Shown: positions 1 to 10,048 of the stretch, one piece after another
Numbering within the stretch: the first letter of the stretch is position 1
Layout of the letters: each line of letters begins with the position of its first letter
Origin: Orychophragmus violaceus
Lineage: Eukaryota; Streptophyta; Magnoliopsida; Brassicales; Brassicaceae
Assembly (NCBI GenBank): GCA_030180135.1
Contig: CM058237.1
Coordinates: forward strand, 39,825,126-39,889,125
Direction: 5' to 3'
Length of the DNA stretch: 64,000 nt
Made by a program: the position numbers and the translations under genes
Notes under the pieces: generated by a model
Database searches by the model: none
Told to the model about the DNA's origin: nothing
The model's input: only the letters and a program-made list of their open reading frames with translations

Positions 1-384
1 AGCCGAGATGTGTGTCCCGACAATACGCCTGAGTATCGCGCCCGAGCACGAAGACCTTAACAACAACATGATCATCGACTGCCTTGATCAAGCAGAGGAA
101 CTACGAGACCGAGCGCTCCTACGTCTCCAGAACTATCAGCAGCAAATCACGAGACACTACAATAAGAAGGTCAAAGGACGCCGCTTCGTAGAAGGCGACC
201 TCGTTCTCCGGAAAGTATTTGAAAACACGCGGGAATACCGAGCAGGAAACTTGGCGCAAACTGGGAAGGACCATACATCGTCTCAAAGATAGTTAAACCC
301 GGCGTCTACGAGCTCGTGACAATGAAGGGAGAAGCCATCCCACGCTCATGGAACGCGAACAAGCTCAAGAGGTACTACTATTAG
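1..384 (+). pseudogene. Ty3/gypsy (Tat-type) integrase C-terminus, frameshifted
   Basis: This is the tail of a retrotransposon polyprotein; the rest lies off the left edge. The first reading frame (8-292) contains RLQNYQQQITRHYNKKV and then GRRFVEGDLVLRKVF, the usual run from the integrase core into the GPY/F-like C-terminal module of plant Ty3/gypsy integrases. Near 245-251 the frame is lost. The expected continuation (ANWEGPYIVSKIVKPGVYEL, then NANKLKRYYY and a TAG stop at 382-384) is in another frame, so one indel has broken the gene. Integrase would insert the cDNA copy into chromosomal DNA; this copy cannot make it. The antisense gene and poly-G tract downstream place the element in the Tat group of Ty3/gypsy. 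Family level is confident; lineage is inferred from architecture. Confidence 0.85.
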
Positions 385-1214
385 TCCGAGCATCGCGCTC
401 ACAGGAAAGACGAGCATCGCGCTCAAAAAAAAAAAAAAAAAAAAAACGAGCATCTCTCGCTCACAGAAAAGCCGAGCATCGCGCTCAAAAAAAAAAAAAA
501 AAACACGAGCATTCGTCGCTCCAAACCGAGCTCGCTATACACGAGCTTGAGTAATATGTAAAGTGAACTACGATCGGCTTGATCCCCTTTTCGGGGTACG
601 TAGGCAACCTCTCACGAGGCTCAGCTATATCAATAATAAAATTTTATCAAGTCTAAATTCTTGTTTCAATCACACCGAACAGATCGACATCCTGGCCAGA
701 TGGTCGACACCTTTTTAAGCCGGGCCAAGTTCCCGCACAAGGCTGATCGACAATAAATAAGCCAAGCACAGCCCTCGCATACTGTCCCGATCAGACCTTA
801 GGGATAAGCCGAGCACTTACTCGCACCCGACCTGTGGCACAACGGGCACAGTCTCGAACCCCACAACTAAAAAGCCGGGCCCAGTCCCCGCACAAGGACG
901 ACTGACAGAAAAAATAAGCCGAACAAAGTTTCGCATAACTGTCCCGGTCGATCCTACGGGATAAGCCGAGCACCTTTGCTCGCACCTAGTCAAATACACC
1001 TATGTAACCTAAACTGAGCATCGTTATTGAAACCTTGCAAGAATCGCCTACCCAAATCAAGAAACATGTAATATAGAAAAGGCCACAAGGGAAGGAGAAG
1101 TAGAGTTCTCAAACATAATATAAAAGAGAAAAAAAACAATCCATTAAAAGTGCACGAAGGCACGAATCCGGTTATACAGCACATTACAAAAGGAAACGAC
1201 AAAAGCGAACAAAA
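385..1214. repeat. Post-pol tandem repeats and poly-A tracts of the Tat-type element
   Basis: There is no gene here. From about 390 to 560 a short motif, CGAGCATCGCGCTCA, recurs with variation and is interrupted by two long A runs (about 426-446 and 488-502). A longer unit beginning AAGCCGGGCC is present twice, about 715-825 and 870-985. Both copies run through a TGTCCCG motif to AAGCCGAGCAC and CTCGCACC, a period of about 155 bp. The remaining 990-1214 is unremarkable and would be the 3' flank of the antisense gene that ends at 1215. Tandem repeats between pol and the 3' LTR are a known habit of Tat/Ogre elements. Confidence 0.7.
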
Positions 1215-4200
1215 CTAGGAAGTCTCGGGAGCCTGATTTTCAACCGCATCTTCATCCTCGCCCCCAGCTGCCCGAAGATTGTCCACCACGGAGGACGTCA
1301 AGAGCGCGTTGTTCGACCCATGTTGATCGACAGGAAGCACCGAGGATCCCTCATCAGCACGACCAGAAACGTCAGGAGGAGTCATGGTGAAGTCCTTATC
1401 AACCAGATCGGTGAATTGAACCGAGGCAAGCTGTTCCTTGAAACGGACGAAGTCGGAACGAGCCTTGACAATCCTATCAGCAGGGATCGCGAACCCTTCT
1501 TTAGCAAGCGTCTCCAGCATAGACGCAACCGCCGCGGCTTGATTCATCAGAATCTGAGTCCTCCTCCCAAGCTCTTTCTCCTCGTTAGCTTTCTTAATTT
1601 TGGAAAGCCGAGCCTGCGCCTTCTCAGAAACCCGCTGCCTCTCTTTCTGGACTTCACGCGTACGAGAGGATCTCAGCCGAGCACACTCGGATTCAAGCCT
1701 GCCCTCCAAGTCAGATACCCGGGCAATCAGTTCATCGGCTTCGGCCCGAACGTTTGAGCAGTCAGTCAAGCACTGAACGTTCTCAGTATTTAGCCGATCG
1801 TTCTCGGCCGAAAGTCCAGCGACTTTCTCTTCCAAAGCAGACACCTTCCTCTGCTCATCTTCAAGGGTCGATCGAAGCGCCACCGCGTGTAGTGACACCT
1901 CACGATACCCCTCTAGCTCGGCAATGACCTTACCGGCCTTGGTAAGGTCCCGCTTCAACTCGCTGATCGCCCTTTCAAGGTCGACCTCCCTCTGCTCGTA
2001 CGCATCGAACAGAAGGTTATAGTTAGCAAGGCCCTGAAATGAAAGACAGATTAGAAAGAGGACGATCAACAAGATAAAAATCATAGGAAAAAGCAAATCT
2101 TACCCGAGCCATATCTTTGGCCGCCGCTTTCTTCCGATCAGGGAAGCGTGTATGCTCAACCGGAGGCAACGGATGCGGAGGACTTTCCCGGAACATCCGG
2201 AACAAGTCCGCGCAAGCTCCACCATCACGAACAATCGGCATCTCACCTTCATACCGAACGGAGAAGCCGTAGTCCGTGAACGCCCCTTCACCCGGTCCAC
2301 CCAAGAAAGTGAGTTCGGCGATCTCCTCCAGATCCGGAATAGACTGGTCCTCCCGAGGATCAGCATCCCCGTCTTCTTCCCGACCATCAACCCCAGCATG
2401 GCCAGCGTTCGGGTCATCGGTCGAACGCTCCAGAAGGGCCGCGTCATCGACATTTGGTCCCTCGACGTCCCCGACCTGGGTACCCATAGCACCCGGAAGA
2501 ACCACCAGAGCCGACCGCTCGGAAGGCCCGAGCGCTTGACCCGCAGGATCAACAGCCTTCTTTTTCTTCTTCCTGATTAAGGAGAAGACGTCAACGTTCT
2601 CTTCGGTCTATCGACCATCTTCAGGGACAAGGGGAGTTCCCGGTTCAACCGCGGCCGCATCCTCGGTCCGCGACCTTTTCTTCTTTTTCCTTTTCTTCTT
2701 TTGAGCCTCGACCGCCTCCACCGCCTCGCAAACCTGACGAAACAAATCCCGATGATACTCGTTTACAAAAACCATCTCGGGCGGGACCTCCCCGACCGAT
2801 GGCAAAAATGGTCGATTTGGGTCCAAGGCAACAGGATTTACCTGCGGCTCGGAGGGATTTTATGGCTCCGCAACAGGATTTTCCTGCTGATCGACGAGAT
2901 TCTCCTCGACGTAGTTTACGACTTCCAGATCCATATGACCCATCTCTCGCTTCCGGCTTTTCTTCGGCACGATCGGAACGAGAGGTCTACTGTTATGCTC
3001 GATCAAAGACTCAACCGAACGCAGATAACAGCCTGCAGAACATATAATACATATCAAAGAAGTAAAAAAAAAAGGGCATAGAAAGGACGGAAAACGACAA
3101 GAATACCTTCGTCTGAACACTCTATGGCTCGCCTGACCCGACTAACGTGAACGTCTGGCCACTTCTGGATACTCCGAGCAACGAGCCTATGCAGCTTCGA
3201 CAAAAACTGGTCTGGAACTGGGAGATCGATAGAATGACGATCTGCAAGAAAAGAGAACGAGGATGAGTTAGTCTATTTAGAGGAACGAGCAGGAAGCAGA
3301 GATTACCATGAAGATGATTCCAGAGCGTCCTATACGGCCTCTCAGGATCGGGAACCGAGGCGGAATTGACCCGAACGTAAAAATAGCGATCCTGCCAGTC
3401 GTCGACTTTAGACGGTTTCCCGATGACTACCTTCTCCCCATAACGAGTCCGCATACAGACATACCGGGTCCCGACGGTAGTAGAGTTTGTGGAAATTGTC
3501 GTTATCTCTTCAAAAAACCGAAGAGTCATCTCCACTCCACACTCGGAGGCCAGAATCATGGATCCAACCATGTTTTGGACAGCGGCCGGGCACAGCTGGG
3601 ACATAGCAATCTTTCTCTCTTCGCAATAAGCCACCAGTAACCTCGGTAAAGGGAATCGAAGGTGGATATCCTTGAACCAAAAATCGTACAAGCATATCCA
3701 CCCCTCGGGACAATCCCAGGGCCTCTCGTGCGACTCAGGTTTGCGAAGCTCGAGCCGGTCAATACCCCCAGGATCACAGTTATCCCTCAGCCATGCCAAG
3801 TCATCTTCCGAGCATTTCGTTGGAAGAACTTCACGAACCGGACGCGTCTTCTTCTCTAAGCCATCCGCGGCCTTTCGCCCCGTCTTCCGAGCCTTACTCG
3901 GCCTCCTCGGTTCCAGCACCATCCTGTCGCACCGAGCCTGATCAACCGTAGCCACCACTTCTACCTTCACGGGAAGAGAGCCCAAGTTCTGGTCCAACGG
4001 GATCCAGGGCCGAGCACCGTCGTCTTCGGAATCAATCAGATAAGGCACACGGAAACTCTGTACACTGCCCGAGGCCGACGGATCCTGAGCTCGATTATCG
4101 TCAGGATTCTGGGAAATGACCTCCGTTCGTCCCGAGCCAGGCGAGGAGACTAGCTGACCTACCGACGAACTGGACTGAACGGAATCGCCTTCGGACAATC

Positions 4201-4255
4201 TAACCGAATACAAGTCCCGACCCGAGGAAGACGCTGAACTAGAATAGATTCTCAT
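1215..4255 (-). pseudogene. Antisense multi-exon gene of a Tat-type retrotransposon (putative gypsy-type transposase-like domain, PF04195-like)
   Basis: Four exons on the strand opposite to pol: 4255-3307, 3241-3107, 3032-2104 and 2033-1215, total 2832 nt (944 codons with stop). The three introns are 65, 74 and 70 nt, all GT-AG, and the frame is kept through every junction. Exon 1 starts MRIYSSSASSS and has an acidic, serine-rich N-terminus followed by a conserved block (PEGWICLYDFWFKD, LRFPLPRLLVAYCEERKIA, SQLCPAAVQNMVGS) typical of the 'putative gypsy type transposon' domain. Exon 3 has a basic KKKRKKKKRSR stretch resembling a nuclear localisation signal. Exon 4 is a long heptad-rich coiled coil rich in E, K, R and L. 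Two in-frame stops interrupt exon 3 (TAA at 2862-2860, TAG at 2610-2608), so this copy is a pseudogene with otherwise open frames. A second element at 47847-49733 has the same exon plan. Antisense extra genes occur in Tat relatives such as maize Grande; the biochemical role is not established. Confidence 0.75.
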
Positions 4256-4362
4256 AACTTACAATACAACAAGCAACAAACCTAGAGAGAGAAAAATCTA
4301 GAGAGAAGGGAGAGCGAAATACCTGCGAAAGGAGAGAAATGAAATTGGAGAAGAGAGGAGCA

Positions 4363-4376
4363 AGATATATATAAGC
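4363..4376 (-). promoter_or_regulatory. Candidate TATA box of the antisense gene
   Basis: On the minus strand the sequence reads CTTATATATATCTTG, a good plant TATA box, about 110 bp upstream of the antisense ATG at 4255. A matching TATA-like box sits at the same distance from the start of the second antisense gene (49842-49852). The inference is that this gene has its own promoter, separate from the LTR. Confidence 0.45.
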
Positions 4377-4634
4377 AAGCGGGGAAATCTCGAGACAAGC
4401 GCAATGATGACCCCTACGCGACCCTTCGGCTTCCCACGTTTATAGGTGCCATCATTGCAACAAGCCGACTCTTCGATGTCCCGCCAGTTCCCAAGAAATT
4501 TCTCGCACCCCCCGAAGAAGAAGAAAAAAGGCACGCGGATTCAATTAACGGACCGGGCCGATTCCGAATAAATATTGGCCCAACTAAGCACTGATCAAAT
4601 CCGCCGACCTCGATACCACGAAGATCGACGAACT

Positions 4635-4644
4635 GGGGGGGGGG
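4635..4644 (+). other. Poly-G tract, candidate polypurine tract before the 3' LTR
   Basis: Ten consecutive G residues lie between the antisense gene and the LTR-like promoter region. A poly-purine run just before the 3' LTR primes plus-strand DNA synthesis in LTR retrotransposons. A run of 13 G occupies the same place in the second Tat-type element (50150-50162). The base after it does not start a canonical TG terminus, so the exact LTR edge is uncertain. Confidence 0.5.
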
Positions 4645-5280
4645 CTTACTATTATATATGGGTTTAGCACCCCACCCATTTAGAAGGCCCAATACCTATT
4701 CTTCAGCTCAAGGTCGGCCCAACAAGAAATCCTACGGCCCAACAAGCGATAAAAGGCCAGAACGAATATGCCAGACCAAGCTCGTTTGCATCGGCTCGGC
4801 TCGGCTCGACCTGAACAAAACGACAACGAGCCGGCTCGGCCGCACAAACGTCCAAGGAATGTACGGCTCAGCCCATCTCGTCATCAAGTACGGCCCAATC
4901 CGCACGAGCCCGACGAGCAGTCAACGGCCTTTAGAAAGTACGACCGCATTTTACTATAAATAGGAGTCGTCACTGTACATTAATGTAACTTTTTGGGATT
5001 TGTGCACTTCTTACTACTTTCTCTCTCTAGAGTCCATTTCCCGAATTGTAAACCGAGCACGTCTCTCGACCTGCTCGGATATCTAAATATAAAGACACGC
5101 TCGTTCCGAGCACTTCATTCTCTTTGAACGAACCCGAACACGATTCTCTTCTCGCTCATCCCGAGCACATTTTTTCCTGCTAGTCTCTGAATTTAGTCGA
5201 TTCTCTCTAAAGAACAACTTAGTTCCCTCGGACCAGGCACGTCAACTCTCGAGCAAGACACGCGTTCGGATCTTGTGACC
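4645..5280 (+). repeat. 3' LTR of the left Tat-type element (edges approximate)
   Basis: The segment follows the poly-G tract and carries a TATA box (TACTATAAATAG, about 4952-4963) followed by a CT-rich leader, as expected for the U3/R boundary of an LTR. Its tail, CGGATCTTGTGA, lines up with the end of the LTR at 50163-50712 (AAGATCTTACA), which is followed by a primer-binding site there. No primer-binding site follows here, so this is the 3' LTR. The two LTRs are clearly different families. The right edge is good to about 10 bp. Confidence 0.6.
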
Positions 5281-5643
5281 ACTTCGGTTATCACAACCAC
5301 AACTGAGGATGCGCTGGCAAGATGGGAATCGCCCACGTTAGAACTAAGGGCACAAAACGTTATCTCATTCATATTTTATTTACTTCTTTCTTTAAACTTT
5401 AACTATGCTTTCCAACCTTCACTTTCTCTGTTATGCTTGAACCTTTTAAACATTTTTTCGTTAAGGTCTTACCTTCTTATCAAACACTAATAATAACTCA
5501 CAATTCCACATTGTAAAAGAAGGCAGTAGTATCCTTAAATGACCACAAACCAATCAATGACCTAAAAATACTCTCCACACTTTCATAATATTAGACCACC
5601 AAATATTACATAGTTAACGGAGCAACGAGACAGTGGTCTGTAA
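5281..5643. other. Intergenic, no recognisable feature
   Basis: AT-rich sequence between the LTR and the Harbinger relic. A short open frame (5275-5490) has no family signature. Bases 5641-5643 (TAA) are the left target-site duplication of the next element. Confidence 0.5.
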
Positions 5644-6589
5644 GAGCATCTCCAACTCCACGCTATTTTTCACACTAAACGCTATTTTAGAGTAAATTTT
5701 TCTCCAACCCTACACTATATCCCACACTAAAATAGTGTAAACCTATTTCTTACACTATTTTTAGCGTAAACCTATTTCTTACTCTATTTTAGTGTTAAAC
5801 TTTTTTATTTATAAAATGGTCCTTTAAATTTTAAATCTTTTATTTATATCTAAAATAAATAATAAGTTTAATAATTATTCATTATAAAATCATTATTCAA
5901 TTATTAAAAATATTGAAATACAAAAATACCAACTTAAAATAAACAACATGAAAAATATTCAAATTTAAGATAAACAACATAAATAAATATAACACACGAA
6001 ATTATAATTTAATAATCCGGTAAGTCGTTTCCGGTTCCTCCAAGATCGCTAAAGTATTGTCCGAACGAAGTAGATGAAGGATCTCCATGTTGATTTCGTC
6101 TTTGATCACTCCGCTTTTGTAAAATCCGTGTTTGCTCGGATTGAATATGTGCACGGATATTTGGATCTTGTATGGAATTCAAGTCACAAAATAAAATTTT
6201 GTTTTCCTCTTTGAACTCTTTCAAAACATAATTTTTATTTTGAATATCCAAATATAGTAATGGTGATATTTAAACTAAAATCTATTATGTTTTATTATTT
6301 TATATTATATATTGTTGTTTTTTATTTAATGGATGTTTAATTTAAATAATTTTATAATGTATAAGTTATAATATTATAATTCTAGAAAATTTTGCAAAAA
6401 AAAAATAAGTGGGGTTGAATTGTAAACTTTATAAATAAAAAATATTAATAATAAATAAAAAATAGAATATATTTATAATATTCCATTTTTAGTGTGGAAA
6501 ATAGAGTTGTACATTGGAGAGAAATCTAATCCTATTTTAGTGTCACACTATTTTAGTGTAAAATATAGTGTTTTACATTGGAGATGGTC
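5644..6589 (-). mobile_element. PIF/Harbinger-type non-autonomous transposon, 946 bp
   Basis: The left end reads GAGCATCTCCAAC and the right end TTGGAGATGGTC, whose complement is GACCATCTCCAA, so the ends are short terminal inverted repeats differing at one base. Both are flanked by TAA (5641-5643 and 6590-6592), the 3-bp target duplication of the PIF/Harbinger superfamily. Subterminal CTATTTTAGTG-like motifs recur in both orientations. The inside keeps a fragment of the superfamily's ORF1 on the minus strand but no DDE transposase, so it can move only with help in trans. Confidence 0.85.
6009..6251 (-). pseudogene. C-terminal fragment of Harbinger ORF1 (NAM-associated / Myb-like protein)
   Basis: An 80-codon frame ends in SSTSFGQYFSDLGGTGNDLP and contains EENKILFCDLNSIQDPNIRA. 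Both blocks are characteristic of the C-terminus of the DNA-binding ORF1 proteins of Brassicaceae PIF/Harbinger elements, often annotated as NAM-associated or glutathione transferase T3-like. Full proteins are several times longer and start with a Myb/SANT domain, which is missing. It lies wholly inside the transposon at 5644-6589, antisense to the window. Recognition is from memory of the family, not a search. Confidence 0.7.
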
Positions 6590-6592
6590 TAA

Positions 6593-7800
6593 AGGAAAAA
6601 CTCAAACCACATAATCTCACGACGTCCACCACTGCTATTCAGTTCACACACACAGTTTGGAGGTATGTTCCTCTTTGCAACTTCTCTTTCTCACTCATGA
6701 ACTATTTTTCTTTACCGTTAGAAAAATAAAAAAATGTACGGCACAATTCGTGTTTCGTGTATGAGACAAACACTTCGTGTTTTTTTTTTTTAAATTTGTT
6801 GTGTTCTATACGTTCCACCAAACGAATTAATTGTGCAAAAGTGAAAATATGTTTTACAATACCCAGTTTGCAACTTCAATCAATTTAAAAAAGGTGTGTT
6901 TGAAATACAAAGCTCGAAACAGCTCGAAACAGTTTCTCGAATTGGGGGAAAACTCATTCTGGTCATCCATGAAGGCCATCAGCAGCCAATTAAGGTCGCC
7001 TAATGACATAAAGCCTAACAACAATTCTTCAGAGTGAAGAGATATACATTCAAACTAAAAACTCACGTCAATAACAAATAAGATAACCAAATCAAATACT
7101 GGAAGACACGATCGTATTAGAACAAGGGTTAGCTCCATTTTGACATTGGATGTTTAGTACAAGTCGTATATCAAATTAAACGAAAACTAAATACATATAG
7201 ATACACACGTTTTCCACAATCGTTTACAATCAAGATTTACACTCCATATTTTTAAAGCACAAAAAAATTTCACATTTAAAGCAGTAAACCCCATAGATTT
7301 AGGAGAACTTGAATACGGTTTGTGCCGTATAAAGTCATCTAAGCCACTTAAGCCTGCTAACGGACATAAACGCCTACCAAAAATATTTGGGATGAAAATA
7401 CTCATGAATTACGAACGGTTCAAATTCTTAGTTCTACACATATGTTTCCGTCGTGTATAATTTGGTTTTGAAACCCTTTAATAATTGAGGGCATTCAGTT
7501 AACTCGGGTCAAACTATGTAGCTCCTCATTAAGCCACATTTTTAAATATATATAGTACTGAACTCATGCTAACATAGCTTACTACACCACAACCTTTCCA
7601 TTTCTGAGGTTTGGGATTAGAGGCAGCTCAATGGAACCCACATCTAAATGATTAAACCGCCAATGGCATCAAGTCAAAAAGGGAAGCGAAAACGTGAAAC
7701 ATATGACTCACGAGAAATAAAAGAAACAACTCCCGGTATCAAATACTATTTTAGTATAGAAGGTCGACATACTTAAAACCAATCCCAGAACTACGATATA
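6593..7800. other. Intergenic, no recognisable gene
   Basis: AT-rich sequence with only short frames (6831-7037 plus, 7187-7405 minus) without family motifs, signal peptide or coherent codon pattern. It may be old host spacer. Bases 7801-7816 that follow are the target duplication of the next retroposon. Confidence 0.4.
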
Positions 7801-7816
7801 AAAAGAATACCGACCA

Positions 7817-9241
7817 CACAAAACTTTGATTTCACCGCGCGTGCCACCCACACGCGCTCTCTCTTTCTCTCCCGAAACCTACCTCTTAAAACCTCCGCCG
7901 TCCGAGAGCGTGACGCCCCTCCGGCGTCCGGCTTGCGTCGGCGTCGCGAGAGGGCAAGTAGCTTCGCCTTCTGCTCCTTATAATCCAAAGCGTGAGTCGG
8001 TCCGGCACAGATCTAGCTTCTCTCCTCGCTCTCTCTCCTCGGCTTTGCGGTGTTGCTCATGTCTCGGCGAACAGCGGCGGTCCACGGCGGGCTTGGGTTG
8101 CGGCGTGGCGATTCTTTCGAGTTTGGTTACCTGCTCTGAGGATGGCGGGTCATCAGTCGGAGGAATTAGCCATCGTCTTTCTTCGCGGAGGCTTCTTCAG
8201 ATCCGCCATTTCCCGTCGTCTGTGGTGCTGCGGCGCTGGCTGAAGGATTTCGGAGGTTACTGCGGCGGCGTAGCGACGGCTACGGTGGCTCCGCTTCGGT
8301 TTTTGTCTTCCGGGGTAGTCGGGTTAGACGGCAAAGATTTACTGTCTCGATCTACTTTTGGTTCGTGTACCAGCTTCCTCTTCCATGCGAGGTCTCTGGT
8401 TTTGTCGGAGAAGTAGGCTCCTCCGCCTTCGTGCGGCGTCTACGGATTATCTCCGTTTTGGTCTCGAGCTGTAAATCGCAAGGAGGCTAAGGCGCTTCTG
8501 GTTTGGTTAGTCCCGGTTTTCTTGGTGGGTCCCAATCCTTTGGTTGTGTGTATTACAATCGGCTTAGCTAACCGGTTGTATCCGCATAACCCTTTGTGCG
8601 ATTAAGCCAATGATTTGCATTGATGGCTTGTTTGGCTGGTTGTACTGAAGCTGTTTGCTGGTTAGTGACTTGGTTAAACGCGGTTCCGGTCTAGTACGGT
8701 CTCGTTTTTTTAGGGTGTAGGAGGAGGTAGTAAGGCTTCGGAGTGGTGATGCGTGGTCTCATTTCTAGCTGACTACAGGGAATGTACTTGGTAGATCGAA
8801 CAGCCGCTATTAAGCTCTGTAAGTTTGTGTAATCCTAGGTTTGAATCGGATCTAGGTGTGTTAGTGAGCGTCGATCCGATGATGTGGAGGACAGTCGGTG
8901 ATCGGGCCTCCCTGCCATCGTTGAGGAATGGTTCTTGTCCTAGGTTGCCGGATGAAACAACTTCCTAAACCTCTCTTTGCGTGTTCTGTCTTCCTCGGAA
9001 ACAAATCAACCCGAGTTCATTTTAACTAGCCGGCTTCAGTACTTCCAGTAGTTTATCACTATTTTGTCTACTATGCTCCCGAGCAAAAGTAACAAAATAC
9101 TGATTGATATTTGCTTCCATGTTTTTTAAACTTTTTTGCTATGGGACCAATACCTTAGGTGTTGCATTCTGTTAATTCACATTGTAACTCCGGAACTTTC
9201 ATTATTTATAATGATATTTACCATTTAGCAAAAAAAAAAAA
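7817..9241 (+). mobile_element. Poly-A retroposon (LINE-mobilised, possibly Sadhu-like), 1.4 kb
   Basis: The 16 bases AAAAGAATACCGACCA occur at 7801-7816 and again at 9242-9257. Between them is a unit ending in an A tract (about 9231-9241), the hallmark of target-primed reverse transcription. The 5' third is GC-rich with CT clusters; one open frame (7826-8416) spans it, but its serine/arginine-rich sequence shows no reverse-transcriptase or endonuclease motif. Brassicaceae Sadhu elements are non-coding poly-A retroposons of roughly this kind, which is a plausible identity. A processed transcript of a host gene is the alternative. Confidence 0.75.
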
Positions 9242-9257
9242 AAAAGAATACCGACCA

Positions 9258-10048
9258 GAACAAGATCAAATTATATATTTGCGCTCCAGATTGCTATTGG
9301 ACCTATAAACACATTACTCAAGAATAAAAACTAATTAAATCGAAAAGCACCACCATCACCACATGATACTTCCTCATGGCATCATTTCTAATTTTGGTCA
9401 ACTTATATTTTGCTTATTTAAAGTTAGGAACAACATGTTCCATTTCAACTAAATCAACAAACAATTATATATATACTAATATAAATATATAACCATTTCC
9501 ATTGTTCGTCAATGTGTTATTGACAAATACATTTGGCAATATGGTCTGCGTCTATTTTAGACAAAACCATCACTCATATTTACGTTCTCATTTGATTTTA
9601 CATATGTCCAATTAGTGTAAACATGAAGAAAACAAACAAAGGAAATTAGTACTTTTTAATGACAGAAACAAGGTTCACCTGTGATAAATCCATGATGTTA
9701 TCACATGAATAATAGAAAACAAATTGCACTTCCATATATGCTTATTGATAGCAAGAGAAATCGCAGGGCAACAACATTATACAAGGAATAATATATATCA
9801 TATCAACTATGTACGCCAATAATTAGTCAGAAGATAGTTTAACTTAACGTATAGCCGAATACAATACACTTCAAAATAATAAACAACAAGACTTCTTTGG
9901 AATCACCCACTATCTCAACAAATATAGGTAATACATCAACCAAGTAATGTAATTTTTTTATCTTTTTAAAATAACCAAGGGGTAAAGGTTAATAAAACAA
10001 CTAGAACCAAATTAGGTAGCCTATAAAACAAACAACAATAACACACAA
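9258..10048. other. AT-rich spacer, perhaps the 5' part of the first Helitron-type unit
   Basis: No gene is visible. TATATATACTAATATAAATA near 9467 resembles the A/T-rich starts of some Brassicaceae Helitrons and could begin the unit whose 3' end lies at 12145; this is weak. An A/T-only stretch leads to the CACTA terminus at 10049. Confidence 0.3.

Noticed and set aside
1320..1757. 145-codon plus-strand frame
   Set aside because: It is the shadow of the coiled-coil exon of the antisense gene, whose frame is longer and spliced consistently.
7826..8416. 196-codon frame in the first poly-A retroposon
   Set aside because: Not called as a gene because the Ser/Arg-rich sequence has no domain and a second frame is open over the same bases; it is mentioned under the element.
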